64,000 bases of DNA from Bog-473 sp963753115 (GTDB lineage Bacteria > Actinomycetota > Acidimicrobiia > Acidimicrobiales > RAAP-2), in contig CAVWBB010000013.1 of NCBI GenBank assembly GCA_963753115.1, positions 124,001 to 188,000 on the forward strand. Reading direction: 5' to 3'. Made by a program: the position numbers and the translations under genes. The notes under the pieces were generated by a model, which saw only the letters and a program-made list of their open reading frames with translations, did no database searches and was not told the origin of the DNA. Below are positions 16,799-28,364 of the stretch, one piece after another (positions within the stretch are counted from its first letter, which is position 1; every line of letters starts with the position of its first letter).

Positions 16799-18259
16799 AT
16801 GGTCCTCGGAGTGGTCATCGGCCTTGCGGCCGGTCTCGCCATCGGCATTGCCTGGCACATGGCGCGCATGGCCCGTACCGCAGGTGCCGCACGTCTGGCC
16901 GAAGGCCGGCTCGCCGATGCGCAGGGGCGGTCGAGGGAGCTGGCGGCCCAGTTGCAGGCCGCAACCGAGGCAGCGGCGGCCGCCGAGACGGCCCGGGCAG
17001 TGGCCGCCTCGGAGCTCGAGCTCTTGCGCACGACCCAGGCCGAGGCCGCTCGCCGGTCCGAGGTCGAGCGCGAGCGACTGGCCGGGACGTTCTCCGAGCT
17101 GTCGACGCAGGCGCTGGCCAAGAACAACGAGCAGTTCCTGGCCCTGGCGGATCCCGGTTCAACGAGGCTCGGACGCAGGCGCAGGGCGATCTCGAGCAAC
17201 GCCAGGTGGCCTTCGCCCGACTTCTCGACCCGTTGAGCGAGACGCTCGCCCGTTACGAACGAGAGATCCAGGACATGGAAGCGCGAGCGCAGCGGCGCGT
17301 ACGAGGGGCTGAGCGAGAGGGTGGCGGCAGCTGCACAGCGGTCACGAGCAGCTGCCGCAAGGAGACGAGGAATCTCGTGACCGCCCTGCGGTCGCCCCAG
17401 ACCAGGGGACGTTGGGGCGAGGTCCAACTCCGCCGGGTGGCGGAGATGGCCGGCATGATCGAGCACTGCGACTTCAACGAGCAGGTGTCGACGACGACGA
17501 CGAAGGACGGCATGCGTCCGGCCGACATGGTCGTGCACATGCCCGGTGGCGGTGAGGTGGTCATCGACTCCAAGGTCCCACTCGAGGCCTTCTTGCAGCT
17601 GCTCGACGCTGACGACGACGAACGAGCGGGCGCTCTGCCAGGCCAAGCACGCACGGCAGCTGCGCACCCATGTCGACCAGCTCGCCAAGAAGGGTTACTG
17701 GAAGCAGTTCGAGCGCTCGCCGGAGATGGTCGTTGCCTTCATTCCGGGCGATCAGTTGCTTGCCGCCGCATTCGAAGCGGATCCGACGTTGCAGGAGCAC
17801 GCCATGTCCAACGGCGTCGTGCTGACCACGCCCGTCACGCTGATGGCCCTGCTGCGCACCGTCGCTCTGGGGTGGCAGCAGGAGACGCTGGCCGAGAGCG
17901 CACGCGAGATCCAGAAGCTGGGCGCCGAGCTCTACGACCGCCTCCGGGTGATGAGCGGCCACATGCAGACGTTGCAGCGCAGCCTTGGCTCGACCGTCGA
18001 GGCGTACAACCGGGCCGTCGGTTCGTTCGAGTCCCGGGTGCTGGTGTCGGCCCGCAAGTTCCCGAGCCTCGGCGTCGTTGGCACGCAGTCCGGCGAGATC
18101 CCCGAGCTCTCCCCGATCGAGACGGCGCCCCGCCACCTCCAGGCGTACCAGCCGGACCTCTACGAGGACGATCAGGGCCGATTCCTATCGTCGCCTTGCC
18201 TGAAGGTGGCGCCAACACCGGCACATAGACCCTCCTTCGGCCGGTCTCCCAACCGGTGA
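16799..18259 (+). CDS. rmuC: DNA recombination protein RmuC, several frameshifts
   Basis: An RmuC-family protein: an N-terminal membrane anchor (VVIGLAAGLAIGIAW), a long coiled coil (residues ~25-110), then the nuclease-like core with RGRWGEVQLRR, EHCDFNEQ and IDSKVPLEAF. A restriction-endonuclease-like role in limiting inversions between repeats is known for E. coli RmuC. The reading frame breaks near 17152 (one base missing restores DARFNEARTQAQGDLEQ), near 17275, twice within 17330-17360 (SGHEQL then RKETRNLVTALRS) and near 17620. Conserved residues survive on both sides of each break, so errors are likelier than decay. The last codons run into the recC start region. Confidence 0.75.
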
Positions 18260-18306
18260 CCGGCCGGGCCGCTGGCCTGAGAACAACGCCGACGTACTCT
18301 GCCGGG

Positions 18307-21300
18307 GTGCTGCACGTCCACCGATCCGAACGCGCCGACGCGTTGGTCTCCATGCTGGCCCGGCTCCTCGGCGATCCGCTCGAGGACCCCATGGCGCCGG
18401 AGGTCATCTCGGTCCCCACGCGGGGCATCGAGCGCTGGTTGACGCAGCAGTTGTCGGCGCACCTGGGCGCCAGCACCGATCGGCACGACGGCGTCTGCGC
18501 CAACATCGAGTTCCCGTTTCCGGGGACTCTTGTCTCGGGCGCACTGGCGCGGGCGATGGACGCCGAGCCCGACGCGGACCCGTGGTCGCCCCAGCGTGCT
18601 GTCTGGCCCCTGATCGAGGTCGTGGAGGACCATTTCGACGAGCCGTGGTTGGCGCCGCTGGCGCAGCACATCAAGAACTCGACCACGGTTGAGGGCTCCC
18701 GGCGGTTCTCGAGCATCCGCCACATGGCGGACCTCTTCGACCGCTATGCGGTGCACCGCCCCGACATGCTGCAGCGCTGGGCGACGGGCTCACCGCAGCT
18801 CGACGAGGCGACCTGGCAGGTCGAGCTCTGGCGCTTGCTGCGGGAGCGCATCGGAACGCCGAGCCCGGCCGAACGGCTGCGGGACGCCTGCACCCGGCTC
18901 CGGGCCGAGCCCGAGCTCCTGGACCTTCCTTCCCGGATCTCCTTGTTCGGCCTGACCCGGTTGCCCGCCAGTTACCTCCAGGTGCTGGAGGCGATGGGCA
19001 AGGCGCGCAGCGTCCACCTCTTCCTGATGCATCCGTCGCCGGCGCTGTGGGACCGCATGGCGCCGTTGATCGGGCCGTCGTCGCGCGCGGTGCCGCGGAG
19101 CGAGGACCAGACGGCCGGCGTTCCCCGCAATCCGCTGCTGGCCTCGTGGGGCCGGGACTCGCGCGAGATGCAACTCGTGCTCGGAGGAGCGATCCCCGGC
19201 GACGTGGAGGAGGTCCTCGAGCCAGCGGTACGCCAGACGCTCCTGCGCAGGATCCAAGACGACATCCGGGCTGACCTCGCTCCCGGCGGATCGGGCGAGC
19301 GGCAGGAGCGGCCCGCCCTGGAGCCCGATGACGACAGCATCCGGGTGCACTCGTGCCATGGACGGGGCAGACAGGTCGAAGTCCTGCGCGACGCCATCCT
19401 GCACCTGCTGGAGGACGATCCGACGTTGGAGCCGCGCGACATCATCGTGCTCTGTCCGGACATCGAGAACTTCGCCCCGCTCATTCAGGCGACGTTCGGC
19501 GCGCACGGCGGCAACGACCGCTCCGAGGAACTCCCGGGAACGCTGGAGATCCGCCTGGCCGACCGGTCGCTCCGCCAGACCAACCCCGTGATGGGCGTCC
19601 TCGCAGAGGTGCTCGACCTCGCGACGGCGCGGATGAGCGCAACCGAGGTCCTCGACTTGGCAGGGCGAGAGCCGGTGCGCCGCCGATTCCAATTCGGCGA
19701 CGAGGACCTGTTCCGCCTGGAGGAATGGGTCGAAGAGGCGTGCGTGCGCTGGGGCTTCGATGCCGAGCATCGACGGGCCTTCAAGCTCGAAGGCATCGAG
19801 AGCAACACCTGGCAGTCGGGCTTGGAGCGGATCCTCCTCGGCGTCGCCATGGCCGACGAACGACAGCGGCTCTTCCACCGTGCTCTGCCACTCGACGACG
19901 TGGACAGCACCGACATCGAGCTGGCCGGCCGCCTGGCCGAGTTCCTCGACCGGCTCCGCTCAGCGGTCGACCAGCTCTCCGGCGCCGCCACCGTCGACGT
20001 CTGGGCAGGCCGGCTGGCGGACATCTCGGAATCGCTGACGGCGACGGCGGTCCGCGACGCCTGGCAGCGTGCGCAGCTCAAGTCGTTGCTCGACGAGCTC
20101 GTCAACGAGGCCACGACGGACGCCGGTGTCAGCCCGGTGGAGCTGAGTTGTGACGATGTGCGGTCGATCGTCTCGGACCGGCTGAAGGGGCAGCCGACAC
20201 GGGCGAACTTCTGCACCGGTCATCTGACCGTCTGCACACTGGTGCCGATGCGGTCCATCCCTCATCGGGTGGTGTGCCTTCTGGGGTTGGACGACGGCAG
20301 CTTCCCCCGCCACGTGGAGCGCGACGGTGACGACCTCACGGCGCGCACGCCGCGGGTCGGTGACCGTGACGTCCGCAGCGAAGACCGGCAGCTCCTCCTC
20401 GACGCGCTGCTCGCGGCCCGGGACCACCTCGTCGTGACGTACTCGGGGCGCGACGAGCGATCGAACCTTCCCCGCCCGCCGGCCGTCCCGGTGGGGGAGC
20501 TGCTCGACGTGATCGACCATACGGTCACACTGGACGGAGGCACGGCACGCGACGTCGTGGTCCTGGCGCACCCGCTGCAGCCGTTCGACGCCCGGAACTA
20601 CGAGCCGGGCGCGTTGATCCGCGACGGTGCGTGGAGCTTCGACACACTGCACCTCGCCGGCGCACGCGCCGCGCTCCATCCGCGCCGCGGCGCAGTTCCT
20701 TTCCTTGGCCAGCCCCTGCCGGCTCTCGCCAACGACCAGATCGGTCTGGACCGGCTCGAGCGGTTCTTGCGACATCCGGTGCGGGCATTCCTGCGGGAGC
20801 AGCTCAAGGTTTCACTGCGGGAGAAGACCCGGGACTTCGAGGACGCCATCCCGCTCGAGCTCGACCCGCTGGAGCAATGGAAGATCGCCGATCGCGTGCT
20901 CGTGGCGCGATTGAGCGGTGCCAGCGAACAGGACTGCGAGGCCGTGGAGTTGGCGCGGGGAGCGTTGCCGCCGGGCCTTCTCGCCAGCCCGGTGCTGGAC
21001 AAGATCGCCGCCCCGATCGACGGACTGGTCGTGGCCGGGCAGAGCGATCTGGCGCCCGTCTCTCTCGACGTCCATGTCGACCTCCCCGGCTCGTCGAGCC
21101 TCGTCGGCACCGTCGCCGGCGTGCGCGGCGACACGGTGCAGACGGTGACGTACTCGAGGCTCTCTCCGGCCGTGCGGCTGCTGGCGTGGCTGCGGCTGCT
21201 CGCCCTCACGGCGACGTGGCCCGAACGGCCCTTTGACGCCTGCACCATCGGACGGGCGAGCGGCCGCGGGCACTCCATCTCGGTGGCCACCCTCGGGCCC

Positions 21301-21687
21301 CTCGGGGCGGACGCATCCAGCCGGAAGGCGGCCGCCGAGTTGCAGCTCGCCGTGCTGCTGGACCTGTTCCACCGGGGCATGCGCGAGCCCCTCCCCTTGT
21401 ATTGCAAGACGTCGGCCGCCTGGGCCGGGGCGACCGCGGGGCGGGACCCCGGCCGGGCCGCCGCCCAGTCATGGGAGTCCGGGTGGAAGGGGCACAACGA
21501 GGACAAGGACGCCGAGCACGAGCTCGTCCTCGGCGAAGGCATCACGTTCGCGGCCATGGTGGAACGCTCCGGGGCGCCCCGAGACGACGAGGGTCTCTGG
21601 GGCCTGTCGGAGTCCTCACGGTTCGGGCTCTACGCACACCGTCTGTGGGACGGGCTGCTCGCCCACGAGCAGGTGGTCGACCGGTGA
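18307..21687 (+). CDS. recC: Exodeoxyribonuclease V subunit gamma (RecC)
   Basis: A protein of about 1126 residues. GTG 18307 is preferred because VLHVHRSERADALVSMLA aligns with the start of RecC proteins; an in-frame GTG at 18256 is the alternative. The N-terminal half is a degenerate SF1 helicase (PTRGIERWLTQQLS, ISLFGLTRLPASY, VHSCHGRGRQVEVL), and the C-terminal half is an inactive nuclease-like domain. RecC scans for Chi and holds the RecB and RecD motors together. The stop overlaps the recB start (GTGA), so the three genes form one operon. The frame is intact over 3.4 kb. Confidence 0.9.
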   Translation: MLHVHRSERADALVSMLARLLGDPLEDPMAPEVISVPTRGIERWLTQQLSAHLGASTDRHDGVCANIEFPFPGTLVSGALARAMDAEPDADPWSPQRAVWPLIEVVEDHFDEPWLAPLAQHIKNSTTVEGSRRFSSIRHMADLFDRYAVHRPDMLQRWATGSPQLDEATWQVELWRLLRERIGTPSPAERLRDACTRLRAEPELLDLPSRISLFGLTRLPASYLQVLEAMGKARSVHLFLMHPSPALWDRMAPLIGPSSRAVPRSEDQTAGVPRNPLLASWGRDSREMQLVLGGAIPGDVEEVLEPAVRQTLLRRIQDDIRADLAPGGSGERQERPALEPDDDSIRVHSCHGRGRQVEVLRDAILHLLEDDPTLEPRDIIVLCPDIENFAPLIQATFGAHGGNDRSEELPGTLEIRLADRSLRQTNPVMGVLAEVLDLATARMSATEVLDLAGREPVRRRFQFGDEDLFRLEEWVEEACVRWGFDAEHRRAFKLEGIESNTWQSGLERILLGVAMADERQRLFHRALPLDDVDSTDIELAGRLAEFLDRLRSAVDQLSGAATVDVWAGRLADISESLTATAVRDAWQRAQLKSLLDELVNEATTDAGVSPVELSCDDVRSIVSDRLKGQPTRANFCTGHLTVCTLVPMRSIPHRVVCLLGLDDGSFPRHVERDGDDLTARTPRVGDRDVRSEDRQLLLDALLAARDHLVVTYSGRDERSNLPRPPAVPVGELLDVIDHTVTLDGGTARDVVVLAHPLQPFDARNYEPGALIRDGAWSFDTLHLAGARAALHPRRGAVPFLGQPLPALANDQIGLDRLERFLRHPVRAFLREQLKVSLREKTRDFEDAIPLELDPLEQWKIADRVLVARLSGASEQDCEAVELARGALPPGLLASPVLDKIAAPIDGLVVAGQSDLAPVSLDVHVDLPGSSSLVGTVAGVRGDTVQTVTYSRLSPAVRLLAWLRLLALTATWPERPFDACTIGRASGRGHSISVATLGPLGADASSRKAAAELQLAVLLDLFHRGMREPLPLYCKTSAAWAGATAGRDPGRAAAQSWESGWKGHNEDKDAEHELVLGEGITFAAMVERSGAPRDDEGLWGLSESSRFGLYAHRLWDGLLAHEQVVDR

Positions 21688-24600
21688 CGAGTGGAACCGA
21701 GACGGTGGGATCGATCCTGGAGCCGGAGCCGTTCGAACTCTGCGGAAAGCTGCCGCGGGGGATGACGCTGTTGCAGGCGAGTGCGGGAACGGGGAAGACG
21801 TTCACGATCGCCGCTCTCACCACCCGCTATGTCGCCGAGGCAGGGCTCCCGATCGATCGCCTCCTCGTGATCACGTTCACACGCATGGCCACGGGCGAGC
21901 TCCGCGAGAGGGTGCGGGACCGTCTCGTCCTTGCTTTCGACGGGTTGGTCGACATTCTCAACGGCACGGGAACGCACGAGGACGACGAGATCGTGCGCCA
22001 TCTCGCCGACGCGCCACGGCGCGAGGTCGAGGCGCGGCGCGACCGGTTGGGAAAGGCCATCGCAGACTTCGACGCCGCGACCATCGAGACGACACACGGG
22101 TTCTGCCTCCAGGTCCTGTACGGCCTCGGGACCGCGGGCGATGTCGACCGCGAAGTCACGCTCGTCGAGGACGTGCGGGACATGCGGGAGGAGGTCGTCG
22201 ACGACCTCTACCTGCGCAAGTTCGCCGGCCAGCCCAACACACTCGGGTTCAGCCGCGCCCAGGCGGGTGAGATCGCCCGGCACGTCCTGAACCATCCCGA
22301 CGCGCTGATCGTTCCCCCGTGGTCCGATGCTGCTGACACGCCGTCCATCCGACGCCGCTTCGCCGACGCGGTGCGGCACGAGATGGAGCGACGCAAGCGG
22401 GTGCAGAAGATCCTCACCTATGACGATGTGTTGCTCCGTCTCCGGCACACGCTCATGGACGAGCAGCGGGGTGGCGTCGCCTGTGCCCGGCTGCGAGAGC
22501 GCTACGACGTCGTCCTGGTCGACGAGTTCCAGGACACCGACCCCGTGCAGTGGGAGATCATGCACAGCGCCTTCGGCCGGGGTGGCACGACGCTGGTGCT
22601 GATCGGTGACCCCAAGCAGGCGATCTACGCCTTCAGGGGCGCCGACGTCCAGGCCTATCTCGAGGCCCGACACGTGGTCGAGACCGAGTGGACCCTCGAC
22701 GTCAACTGGCGCAGCGACGAGGAACTGCTGCAGGCCTACGACCGGCTCTTTGCCGGTGCAGAGCTCGGCGACGCCGGCATCACCTACCGGGACATCGCGG
22801 CCGCCGACGCCAACCGGTCGCCACGGTTGGTCGGCCTGGTCGACTCCGCACCGCTGCAGGTTCGCATCGTCCACGCCGACGACAGGTTGGTCCCGCTCAC
22901 CAAGACGAAGGGTCAACCGCAGGCGGGCGACGCGCGGGCCCTCATCGCCCGTGACCTGGCGTCGGAGGTCGTTGCGCTGCTGTCGACCGCCCCGGAGGTC
23001 GTGGTCCGGCGGAGGGACGGGAGCGAGCTCCGTCGCTCCACGCTCCATCCGGGCCACATCGCGGTGCTGGTGCGCTTCAACAGCCACGCGGTGGTGGTGC
23101 GGGACGCGCTGCAGGCGGCGGGCGTGCCAGCCGTGATCGGCGGCAGCATCTCGGTCTTCGCGACCCAGTCCGCCAAGGAGTGGCTCCGCCTACTCGAGGC
23201 CCTCGAACGACCGACTGCCCGCGACCGGGCCTCGCTGGCGGCTCTCACCTGCTTCGTCGGTTGGACGCCCGAAGAGGTGGCGACCGCCACGGAAGAGGAG
23301 TGGGAGGACCTCCACTGGTCGCTGCACCGGTGGGCCGCCCTCCTGCGCGACGAAGGCATCGCGTCCCTCTACGAGACAGTGAGCAGTTCCCACGACGTCC
23401 CCGCCCGAGTGCTGGCCGGGGTCGGCGGCGAACGCTCCATGACCGACCTGCGTCACATAGGCCAACTGCTGCACGAAGCCGGGGTGTCGGAGGGTCTGGG
23501 GCCCACCGCCATGGCCACCTGGCTCGGGCGACGCATTCGTGATGCGGACAAGGACGCCGAGAACGAGGAGCGGGCACGCCGGCTCGAGTCGGATGCGGCA
23601 GCCGTGCAAGTCATCACGATCCACCGGAGTAAGGGACTGGAATTTCCAATCGTCCTGTGTCCCTACATGTTCGAGGGCCGACCGCAGAAGAACGACGTGC
23701 CGGTGTTCCACGACCCCGACAACGGGCATCGGCGGACCATCGATGTCGGACAGGACGGCAAGGGTTTTGCGGTGCACCAGAAGATGGAGTTGGAGGAAGG
23801 GCGGGGTGAGGACCTCCGCCTGCTGTACGTCGCGCTCACCCGTGCCCAACATCGCGCCGTGCTCTGGTGGGCCGGCGTCCAGGACAGCGAACACTCACCC
23901 CTGTCCCGCCTGCTGTTCGACCGGGACAACGACGGCGTGGTCAGCCCCTACGGTGCGACCCGGCGCAGCGACGACGAGGTGGAGGCCGCCTTCGCCGGGT
24001 TGGGACCGTTGGTCGACGTCGCACGCGTCGGCTGGCCGGCCGGTGCACAGTGGCGTCCCGACCCGGGAGTGCCGCCGGACCTGGAGCCCGCTGTCTTCGA
24101 CCGTTCGTTCGACGTCGCCTGGCGGCGGGTGTCGTACTCGGGCATCACCCGGGACCTGCACGACGAGCAGGCGGTGGGCAGCGAGCCCGAGCTGGTGCTC
24201 ACGTCGGACGAGGACACGACTGCGCTTCCCGCGCCACGGCGCGGCGAAACCCGACGAACGGCACGCCGTGCCCCTGCACCTCGGTTCGATGCCGGGGGGC
24301 GCCCTCGTCGGGACCGTGGTGCACGGCGTTCTCGAACGGACAGACTTCGCGGCGCCCGATCTCGAGGTGGAGGTGGGCGAAGCACTGGGTAAGGAGCTGG
24401 CCTGGCGCAACGTCGACCTGGGAGATCCCGCAACGGTCGTCCGGGGGCTTTGCACCGCGATCGAGTCCCCCCTCGGCCCGTTGGCCGGAGGGCTCTGTCT
24501 GCGTGACATGGCGCGCCCTGACCGCATCGACGAGCTGGGCTTCGAAGTCCCACTGGTGGGAGGCGACATGCCGGCGGGCCGGCTCGACGTGGCGCATCTC

Positions 24601-25089
24601 GCAGATCTGCTGCAGGCGCAGCTGCCCGCAGAGGATCCGGTCGCCCGGTACGCGCCCGCATTGCGCGATCCGGCGCTGCACGGCGCGCTGCGCGGCTACC
24701 TGACCGGGAGCCTCGATCTCGTGCTGCGGCTGCCCGACGACCGTTACCTCGTGGCCGATTACAAGACGAACCGGCTCGGGGCACCGGGCGAAGAGCTGAC
24801 CGCGTGGCACTACCGCAGCGAGGCCGTGGAGGACGAGATGGCGGCGGCGCACTACCCGCTGCAGGCGCTGCTGTACTCGGTGGCCCTGCACCGATACCTC
24901 CGCTGGCGGGTGCCGGACTACAGCGCGGCGCGGCACTTCGGGGGGGTGCTCTATCTCTTCGTCCGGGGCATGAGCGCGGTGGAACCCGTGAAGGGCGGTC
25001 ATCCGCCGCCGGGTGTGTGGTCCTGGCAACCGCCGCCGAGCCTGGTGGAGTTGCTCAGCGACCTCTTCGACCACGGAGCGGGCTCGTGA
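21684..25089 (+). CDS. recB: Exodeoxyribonuclease V subunit beta (RecB), one frameshift
   Basis: About 1135 residues. GTG 21684 overlaps the recC stop. The SF1 helicase motifs are complete: ASAGTGKTFTI (Walker A, residues 32-42), ITFTRMATGELRERV, DEFQDTDPVQWEI (Walker B), IGDPKQAIYAFRGAD and VITIHRSKGLEFPIV. The C-terminal RecB nuclease domain has GTVVHGVLE, then LDLVLRLPDD and VADYKTN with the catalytic Asp and Lys. The frame changes once, between about 24225 and 24262, in the linker before the nuclease domain; one base restores the continuous protein. Both motor and nuclease look functional. Confidence 0.92.
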
Positions 25090-26937
25090 CCCTCGGGGAG
25101 GTCCGGGACCCGTTCGACGCCACGTTGGCGCTCGGCAGCGCCGGACTTCTGCAGGCGTTCAACCGTGCCGGCGTCCTCTCCACCTCGGACGTCCACGTCG
25201 CCGCGACCCTGGCGCGGCTCGGTGGGACGACGGACGAGGCGGTGCGCCTCGGCGCTGCGTTGGCGGCTCGGGCGCCGCGCCTGGGCCACGTCTGCGTGGA
25301 CCTGGCCTCCATCGCCGGCACCGCCAGCACCGACACGGAGACGCAGGCGGATCTTGCGGCCCTGCCCTGGCCCGACCCGACGGACTGGCTCGACCGCCTT
25401 GCGGCGAGCCCGCTGGTGGGGGACGACCTACCCCTCCACCTGGCGGGATCGAACCTGTACCTCGACCGGCTCTGGGCCGACGAGGTCCTCGTCGCCGCCG
25501 ACATCTCCACCCGCGCCGACAGGCCGTCGGCCGGGGTCGACGAGGAAGCCCTGGCCGCCGGCGTCGCTGCCCTGTTCCCTGACGCGGGGGAGTCGGATCT
25601 GCAACGCCTCGCCGCCGTGACCGCGGTGCGCCAGAGGTTCTCGGTCATCGTGGGCGGGCCCGGCACGGGAAAGACCACGACGGTTGCCCGAGCCCTGGCC
25701 CTCCTCCTCGGGCACGCAGCGGCAGCGGACCGCCCGCCGCTGATCGCTCTGGCGGCACCGACCGGCAAGGCCGCGGCTCGCCTGGAGGAGGCAGTGCACG
25801 GCGAGGCGCGCACCATGGCGGTGGACCCCCAGGTGCGGGAACGCCTGCAGGCCTTGGAGGGTTCGACCCTCCACCGCCTGTTGGGGTTCAGTCCCGGAAA
25901 CCGGACACGCTTCCGTCACGATCGCTTCCACCACCTGCCACACGACGTGGTCGTGGTCGACGAGACCTCCATGGTGTCGCTCTCCATGATGGCCCGCCTG
26001 CTCGAAGCCGTTCGGCCCGAGGCCCGCGTGATCCTGGTCGGTGACCCGGAGCAGCTCGCGTCGGTCGAGGCAGGGGCCGTCCTGGGTGACATCGTGGGGC
26101 CGGCCGCTGCCGACGGTCGATCCGGGGCCTGAGGAGCTCTCGCCGTCGGGAGTCGGGGCTGGCATCGTCGTCCTGCGGCGAGTCCATCGCTACGGCCGCG
26201 CCATCGCGGATGTGGCGGAGGCGATCCAGCGCGGCGACGCCGACGAGGTGATCGCCATTCTGGGGGCAGGCACCTCGAACGTGGAGTGGATCGGCGAAGG
26301 CGCGCCATCGTCCGCCGACGGGATGGATGCGGTTCGGACCCTGGCCGTCGAGAGCGGGCGTGCGGTGATCGAGGCGGCACGGGCGGGGCGCGCCACGGAC
26401 GCCATCGCTGCCCTCGGAGGCTTCCGCCTCCTCTGCGCGCACCGGCAGGGTCCCGAGGGTGTGGCGACGTGGACTCCGGTCGTGGAGAACTGGCTCCGGG
26501 CAGAGGTCGCGGGATTCGTCCCCGGGAGAGACTGGTACGTCGGCCGGCCGCTGATCGTGACCGAGAACGACTACGGACTTCAACTCTTCAACGGCGACAC
26601 GGGTGTCGTGATGGAAGGCCCGGACGGCCGCCTCCTCGCTGCCTTCGAGCGGGGTGGTGCGATTGCCCAGGTCAGTCCGACGCGTCTCGCCGCGGTGGAT
26701 TCGGTCTATGCCATGACGGTCCACAAGAGCCAGGGCTCCCAGTTCGGCGCCGTGGCCTTCCTCTTGCCGAGTCTCGACTCACGCGTGCTCACGCGCGAGC
26801 TGCTCTATACGGCGGTGACCCGTGCCCGGGAGCGCCTCATCGTCGTTGGTCCCGAATTGTCGATCCGGGCCGCCGTCGAGCGGCCGATCACCCGCGCCTC
26901 GGGGCTCCGGCACGCCCTCTGGGGCGGAGGCGCCTGA
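25086..26937 (+). CDS. recD: Exodeoxyribonuclease V subunit alpha (RecD), one frameshift
   Basis: About 617 residues, the fast 5'-3' helicase of RecBCD. GTG 25086 overlaps the recB stop (GTGA). The N-terminal domain (~1-180) is followed by Walker A (GGPGTGKTTTV, about residues 190-200), LAAPTGKAAARL, VVVDETSMVS and ILVGDPEQLASVEAG. The frame then changes between about 26095 and 26130, and the protein continues with GIVVLRRVHRYG and the C-terminal motifs NDYGLQLFNGDTG, MTVHKSQGSQF and LYTAVTRARERL. All SF1 motifs are present across the break, so a one-base error is likely. It is the last gene of the operon. Confidence 0.9.
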
Positions 26938-27135
26938 ACCGCCTCACGGAAGAGGGGTCCGGGCCGTCACCCGTCCACCTTCGCGGATTCCCGATTGCCG
27001 GGCCGCCGCCCTCGTGAAAGACCTGGTCGCACGGTGTTTCCGGCTCTTCACAGCGTGGATTCAGGGTTCTGAACGATGATAAAGCTGACATGACTCCGTA
27101 ACAAAGGCGGGGCCCTGAGTGAAACCACGGGTGAT

Positions 27136-28338
27136 ATGAAGATTCTGGTTCTCGGAGGAGACGGCTACCTGGGTTGGCCCACCGCACTGCATCTTTCGGC
27201 GCTCGGGCACGAGATCACCGTCGTCGACAACCTGGTGCGCCGGGAGTACGACCGTGAGATGGGCGTCGACAGCTTGGTGCCCATCGCGACCCTGCAGGAG
27301 CGGGTGACCCGCTGGGAGCAGGTGTCCGGCCACGCCATCAACGTCCGCATCGGGAACCTGACCGACGCCGCGTTCACCTACAGCGTCGTGGCCGACGCGA
27401 AGCCCGACGCCATCGTGCACTTCGGCGAGCAGCGTTCGGCGCCCTACTCCATGATCGACCGTGAGCACGCCGTCTACACCCAGGTCAACAACGTTGTCGG
27501 GAACCTGAACGTGATGTACGCCATTCAGGAGACCGATCCGGACATCCACCTCGTCAAGTTGGGGACCATGGGGGAGTACGGCTACCCCAATATCGACATT
27601 GAAGAGGGCTTCATCGAGATCACCCACAAGGGCCGCACCGATGTGCTGCCCTACCCCAAGCAGCCCGGGTCCTTCTACCACCTGTCCAAGGTGCACGACA
27701 GCAGCAACATCATGTTCGGCTGTCGGATCTGGGGCCTGCGTGCCACCGACCTGAACCAGGGGATCGTCTACGGCCAGTCGACCAAGGAGACGGACGTCGA
27801 CCCGCTGCTGGCGACCCGGTTCGACTACGACGGCGTCTTCGGTACCGTGCTCAACCGTTTCTGCGTCCAGGCGGTCACGGGCCACCCGTTGACCGTCTAC
27901 GGTGCCGGCGGCCAGACCCGCGGGATGCTGAACATCCGCGACACGCTGGCCTGCGTGACCCTGGCCCTCGAGAACCCCGCCGACCGGGGCGAGTTCCGGG
28001 TCTTCAACCAGTTCACCGAGTCGTTCTCCGTACGTGAGATGGCGCAGATGGTCAAGAAGGTCTGCCCGACGCGCGTCGACATCGCGGAGGGGCTCTCCAA
28101 CCCCCGGGTGGAGAACGAGGAGCACTACTTCCATGCCGCCAACACCAAGCTCCTCGACCTGGGTCTCGAGCCCCACCTCCTGACCGACGAGGTCATCTCC
28201 GACATCCTCCAGCTGGTGGAGCGACACCGCGGTCGCGTGGACGTGCGGGCCATCGCCCCCACCGTCCAGTGGCGTTCGAGTGCCAGCAGGCTCACGACGT
28301 CCGGCGAAACCCCGGACGCGTCCTTCCTCGCGGTGTAA
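27136..28338 (+). CDS. sqdB: UDP-sulfoquinovose synthase-like NAD-dependent epimerase (SQD1 family)
   Basis: A 400-residue short-chain dehydrogenase/epimerase. It has the NAD motif GGDGYLGWPTALHL, VVDNLVRREYD followed by SLVPI, HFGEQRSAPYSMID, the Thr of LGTMGEYGYPNID, and the catalytic Tyr181/Lys185 in FYHLSKVHDS. These features separate SQD1/SqdB/Agl3 from ordinary UDP-glucose epimerases. The enzyme joins sulfite to UDP-glucose to give UDP-sulfoquinovose, for sulfolipid or sulfonated glycans. No sqdX-type transferase is next to it. Residues after ~375 are a variable tail. About 200 bp without a gene lie upstream and should hold its promoter. Confidence 0.85.
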   Translation: MKILVLGGDGYLGWPTALHLSALGHEITVVDNLVRREYDREMGVDSLVPIATLQERVTRWEQVSGHAINVRIGNLTDAAFTYSVVADAKPDAIVHFGEQRSAPYSMIDREHAVYTQVNNVVGNLNVMYAIQETDPDIHLVKLGTMGEYGYPNIDIEEGFIEITHKGRTDVLPYPKQPGSFYHLSKVHDSSNIMFGCRIWGLRATDLNQGIVYGQSTKETDVDPLLATRFDYDGVFGTVLNRFCVQAVTGHPLTVYGAGGQTRGMLNIRDTLACVTLALENPADRGEFRVFNQFTESFSVREMAQMVKKVCPTRVDIAEGLSNPRVENEEHYFHAANTKLLDLGLEPHLLTDEVISDILQLVERHRGRVDVRAIAPTVQWRSSASRLTTSGETPDASFLAV

Positions 28339-28364
28339 AGGTCGTCCTGCCGCTGTAGGTTCCT

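Noticed and set aside
21402..21683. RecB reading extended upstream to 21402
   Set aside because: It overlaps recC deeply; the GTGA overlap at 21684 and the family N-terminus fix the start.
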